DNA of 64,000 nt, from assembly GCA_020632655.1 (NCBI GenBank), contig JACKFD010000017.1, positions 62,001 to 126,000 of the forward strand. The letters are read 5' to 3'. Source of the DNA: Spirochaetaceae bacterium (GTDB lineage Bacteria > Myxococcota_A > UBA9160 > UBA4427). The position numbers were made by a program, and so were the translations under genes. This document shows, in pieces, positions 61,881 through 64,000 of the stretch (the stretch's first letter is position 1; the number at the start of each line of letters is the position of its first letter). The notes beneath the pieces are model-generated. The model searched no databases, was not told the origin of the DNA, and was given only the letters and a program-made list of their open reading frames with translations.

Positions 61881-63605
61881 ATGAACGAGGTCCAGGCCCT
61901 CAAGCATCGTCTCTCGGAGACGCTCAAGGCCAAGCAGCTCGGCGCCGCCCTCGCCGCGCTGGCCCAGCTCGAGCGTCACGAGCCCGACGAGCCCGACTGG
62001 CCGCGACGATCCGCCCGCCTCCTGCACGCGCGCAACGACCCCGCCGGCGAGCTGCGCGCGCTGCGTCGCGCCCTCGAGCTGCAGGTCGACCACGGTCGGG
62101 TCCTCGATGCCATCGCCAGCTGCAAGTCGATCCTCGAGCTCGAGCCCGAGGACGAGCAGACCCTTCAGACACTCGATCTCCTCTACATGGAAGGACCGCG
62201 CCAGGACGGATCTTCGTCCGCACAGGACGATGGGCTCTACGGGAGCGATCCGGGCACGACCGCCGATGGGCCCCTCGACTCCCTGCTGCTGACGGAGGTG
62301 ATCCCCGGCGCGCGGCCGATCCAGATCGGCGATGCGGCGCCGCATGGCGTGGCGGAGATTCCGATCGAGCCGGGCGAGTCCGGGGCGATGGCCCGACCGG
62401 ACGACTCGATCGTCGATCTGCGGCTCGAGGAGTCGGACGTCGTGCCGAGCCCTCCGCTCGAGGAGTCGGACGTCGTGCCGAGCCTTCCGCTCGAGGAGTC
62501 GGACATAGTGCCGAGCCCTCCGCTCGACGCGGCGGAGGTCGTGGCGAGTGCGGCCGACGTCGCGGCTGCGCAGGCGGTCGTGTTCCCGCGCGCCGCAGCC
62601 ACGCGCGTCCGGGAGGCCGCGCCGGCCCGCGCGCGCCCGGCCCAAACGCCGAGACCGACGCCCTCGGAGCAAGTCCGTCGACACGGCGCCGGAACGCCTG
62701 CTCCACGCCCCGCAGCACCCGCACCCGCGCCCGATCCCGGCGAGTCGGCGCGGAGGCCATCACGCGCGCGCGGTGCCTCGCTTCGCAGCGAGCTCGCGAA
62801 GGTGCCCCTCTTCGGTGATCTCGATCCCGCGAGCCTGCACACGCTGATCCGGCGCGCGCGCGTCGTCGTGCTCGAGGCGGGAGAGGTGCTCTTCCGCGAG
62901 GGCGACGAGGCCCGCAGTCTCTACGTCGTCGTCGATGGCGCCGTCGTGCCGATCGCCGAAGGCGGCGCGCGCCATCGCCTCGCGGTGCTCGAGGCCGGCG
63001 CGTTCTTCGGCGAGATCGGACTCCTCGCCCATCAGCCCCGCAACGCCACGATCGAGGCGCTGGTCGAGACGCGTCTGCTCGCGATCGATCGCCGGGTGTT
63101 CTGGGAGCTGATCCGGAAGGAGCCCCGGGTCGCGCGGGGCATCCTGCGCTTCCTGCGCGATCGACTGCTCGACCGCCAGATCCGCACGAACCCGCTCTTC
63201 TCGGTCTTCGCCCGGGCCGAGCGGGCTGCGCTCGCGCGGGAGTTCCGCGTGCTGGAGGTCCGGGACGGGACGCGGGTCGTCGAGCAGGGCGGGGCGCCGG
63301 AAGGCCTCTTCGTCGTGCTCGCCGGATCGCTGGCGCGGCTGCGCCGGGAGGGCGGGCGCAAGGGACGCGAGAAGGAGCTCGGCGAGCTCGGGCCCGGCGA
63401 CGCCTTCGGTGGGCTGCCGTTGCTCGAGGGGGAGGCCGCCGATGCGAGCGTGGTCGCGCGCGGGAAGTGCTGGCTCGTGCTGCTCGGCGAGGCGCGCTTC
63501 CGCCGGATGGCCGAACGCAATCCGCGCCTCGTCGAGATGCTGCATGCGCAGGCCGATGGAGCGCCGTCGTCGGCTCCACGTCGCGCACGCGCGGATCGCC
63601 TCTGA
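61881..63605 (+). CDS. Protein with TPR-like start and two cyclic-nucleotide-binding domains
   Basis: 574 aa. Residues ~1-105 are TPR-like helices (LSETLKAKQLGAALAALAQLERH; HGRVLDAIASCKSILELEPEDEQTLQTLDLLYME). Residues ~110-300 are a low-complexity Pro/Ala/Arg linker containing a three-fold repeat of LEESD(V/I)VPSP at about 182-215. Two cNMP-binding domains follow (~305-425 with GEVLFREGDEARSLYVVVDGAV and FFGEIGLLAHQPRNATIEA; ~430-550 with VVEQGGAPEGLFVVLAGSLARL). In domain 1 the phosphate-binding cassette FGEIGLL...RNATI is well kept; domain 2 is more degenerate. No HTH, so not a Crp-type regulator. Confidence 0.87.
   Translation: MNEVQALKHRLSETLKAKQLGAALAALAQLERHEPDEPDWPRRSARLLHARNDPAGELRALRRALELQVDHGRVLDAIASCKSILELEPEDEQTLQTLDLLYMEGPRQDGSSSAQDDGLYGSDPGTTADGPLDSLLLTEVIPGARPIQIGDAAPHGVAEIPIEPGESGAMARPDDSIVDLRLEESDVVPSPPLEESDVVPSLPLEESDIVPSPPLDAAEVVASAADVAAAQAVVFPRAAATRVREAAPARARPAQTPRPTPSEQVRRHGAGTPAPRPAAPAPAPDPGESARRPSRARGASLRSELAKVPLFGDLDPASLHTLIRRARVVVLEAGEVLFREGDEARSLYVVVDGAVVPIAEGGARHRLAVLEAGAFFGEIGLLAHQPRNATIEALVETRLLAIDRRVFWELIRKEPRVARGILRFLRDRLLDRQIRTNPLFSVFARAERAALAREFRVLEVRDGTRVVEQGGAPEGLFVVLAGSLARLRREGGRKGREKELGELGPGDAFGGLPLLEGEAADASVVARGKCWLVLLGEARFRRMAERNPRLVEMLHAQADGAPSSAPRRARADRL
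62424..62525 (+). repeat. In-gene tandem repeat encoding LEESDVVPSP units
   Basis: Three near-identical copies in the linker of the two-cNMP-domain gene, each about 33 bp and giving a repeated LEESD(V/I)VPSP/L peptide. The copy-to-copy differences are a few bases, suggesting expansion by slippage within the coding region without loss of frame. Confidence 0.7.
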
Positions 63606-63659
63606 GTCGTCCCGACGGGCGGGGCGATCGGGTCCTCGAAGAGATGACACGAGAACGTG

Positions 63660-64000
63660 TCAATCGACCGGTCCGGTCGGAGCCGGATCGGGTCTCGGCG
63701 CGGGGACGTAGGGCTCCTCGAGACCGATCTTGATCGGCGTGCCGCGGGGCGGGACGCTGTCGGCGTAGAGACCGTTCATCAGGCCGGTGTAGACGACCTC
63801 GAGCGCGTTGTGCGTGCGTTCGGAGAGCGCTTCGAGGGACTCGTTGCCGAGGGCGCGGGCGATGCGTAGACGCACCACGGAGAGGGCGTGCGCGCTCTCG
63901 TCGTCGAGGGGGCGGAAGCTCTGGGCGAAGGCGCGCGCGCGGCCGCGATAGTCGCCGGCGACGCCCGCGATGCTCAGCATGCTGAGTCGGAAGACGAGAC
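63660..64000 (-). CDS. Hypothetical protein, incomplete at the right edge
   Basis: At least 113 residues; the frame stays open through base 64000, so the N-terminus lies outside. The visible part is helical and Arg/Leu-rich (RARAFAQSFRPLDDESAHALSVVRLRIARALGNESLEALSERTHNALEVVYTGLMNGLYA) and ends Pro-rich (APRPDPAPTGPVD). I recognise no family. It converges with the two-cNMP-domain gene (54 bp between ends). Confidence 0.6.
   Translation of the reverse strand, partial: LVFRLSMLSIAGVAGDYRGRARAFAQSFRPLDDESAHALSVVRLRIARALGNESLEALSERTHNALEVVYTGLMNGLYADSVPPRGTPIKIGLEEPYVPAPRPDPAPTGPVD

Overview
This window is very GC-rich, densely coded DNA from a Gram-negative bacterium: it has a TonB-dependent receptor, an AsmA protein, a sigma-54 activator and an exosortase-type (PEP-CTERM) sorting signal. 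The receiver-DUF4388-J domain-TPR protein, paired CheX proteins, a PilT pair, GatCAB and a signal-peptide-bearing Hcp suggest a deltaproteobacterial or Myxococcota-like lineage. That placement is an inference from gene content; no rRNA or tRNA gene was seen.

Bases 1-17,337 form a chemosensory region. The end of a cheB is followed by cheR, cheY, cheX and a small GspE-N/MshEN-like protein. A 1.23-kb insertion sequence (2603-3836) sits at the tail-to-tail junction with a CheW whose fold is split by a CZB zinc-binding domain. Divergent from that gene run cheA, cheW, mcp, cheR, cheB, cheD, cheY, cheX, an HDOD gene and a second mcp, mostly with overlapping or near-touching ends, followed by a MinD/ParA-type ATPase. 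The region thus has two adaptation modules (CheB/CheR), CheD, and two CheX-type phosphatases in place of CheZ.

Bases 17,339-30,281 are mostly housekeeping: a DEAD-box RNA helicase, gatCAB, an AsmA protein, the receiver-DUF4388-J-TPR protein, ilvE and sthA. Bases 30,624-32,073 hold a coupled trio: a Sec-exported Hcp-like protein, a PEP-CTERM protein and a small membrane protein. From 32,070 to 37,501 the minus strand carries a glyoxalase, an AraC regulator, an alpha/beta hydrolase, a His-rich TonB receptor with a small Cys/His protein upstream, and yhbY. From 37,607 to 43,033 come two PilT-family ATPases, a small secreted protein, a DUF938 methyltransferase, a DUF2889 protein and an ABM-domain protein.

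Bases 43,434-48,027 encode two paralogous membrane histidine kinases, an NtrC-type regulator and PspA, preceded by paired palindromes and a candidate sigma-54 promoter. Next come rpmB, an NTT-type nucleotide transporter, a secreted protein with a complete kinase signature, an unknown exported protein and an ECF sigma factor. They are followed by zinc-free-type rpsN/rpmE, a diguanylate cyclase, valS, tesB with a divergent tetR gene, a DUF2914 protein, a histidine phosphatase, a two-cNMP-domain protein and an incomplete gene at the right edge.

The most unusual items are: (1) the coupled Hcp/PEP-CTERM operon; (2) the secreted kinase-like protein beside a nucleotide carrier; (3) the CheW-CZB-CheW protein; (4) three unrelated short tandem-repeat arrays (23, 38 and 27 bp), each at a tail-to-tail gene junction and each including the last codons and stop of a flanking gene; and (5) the IS whose two inverted repeats supply the stop codons of both flanking genes.
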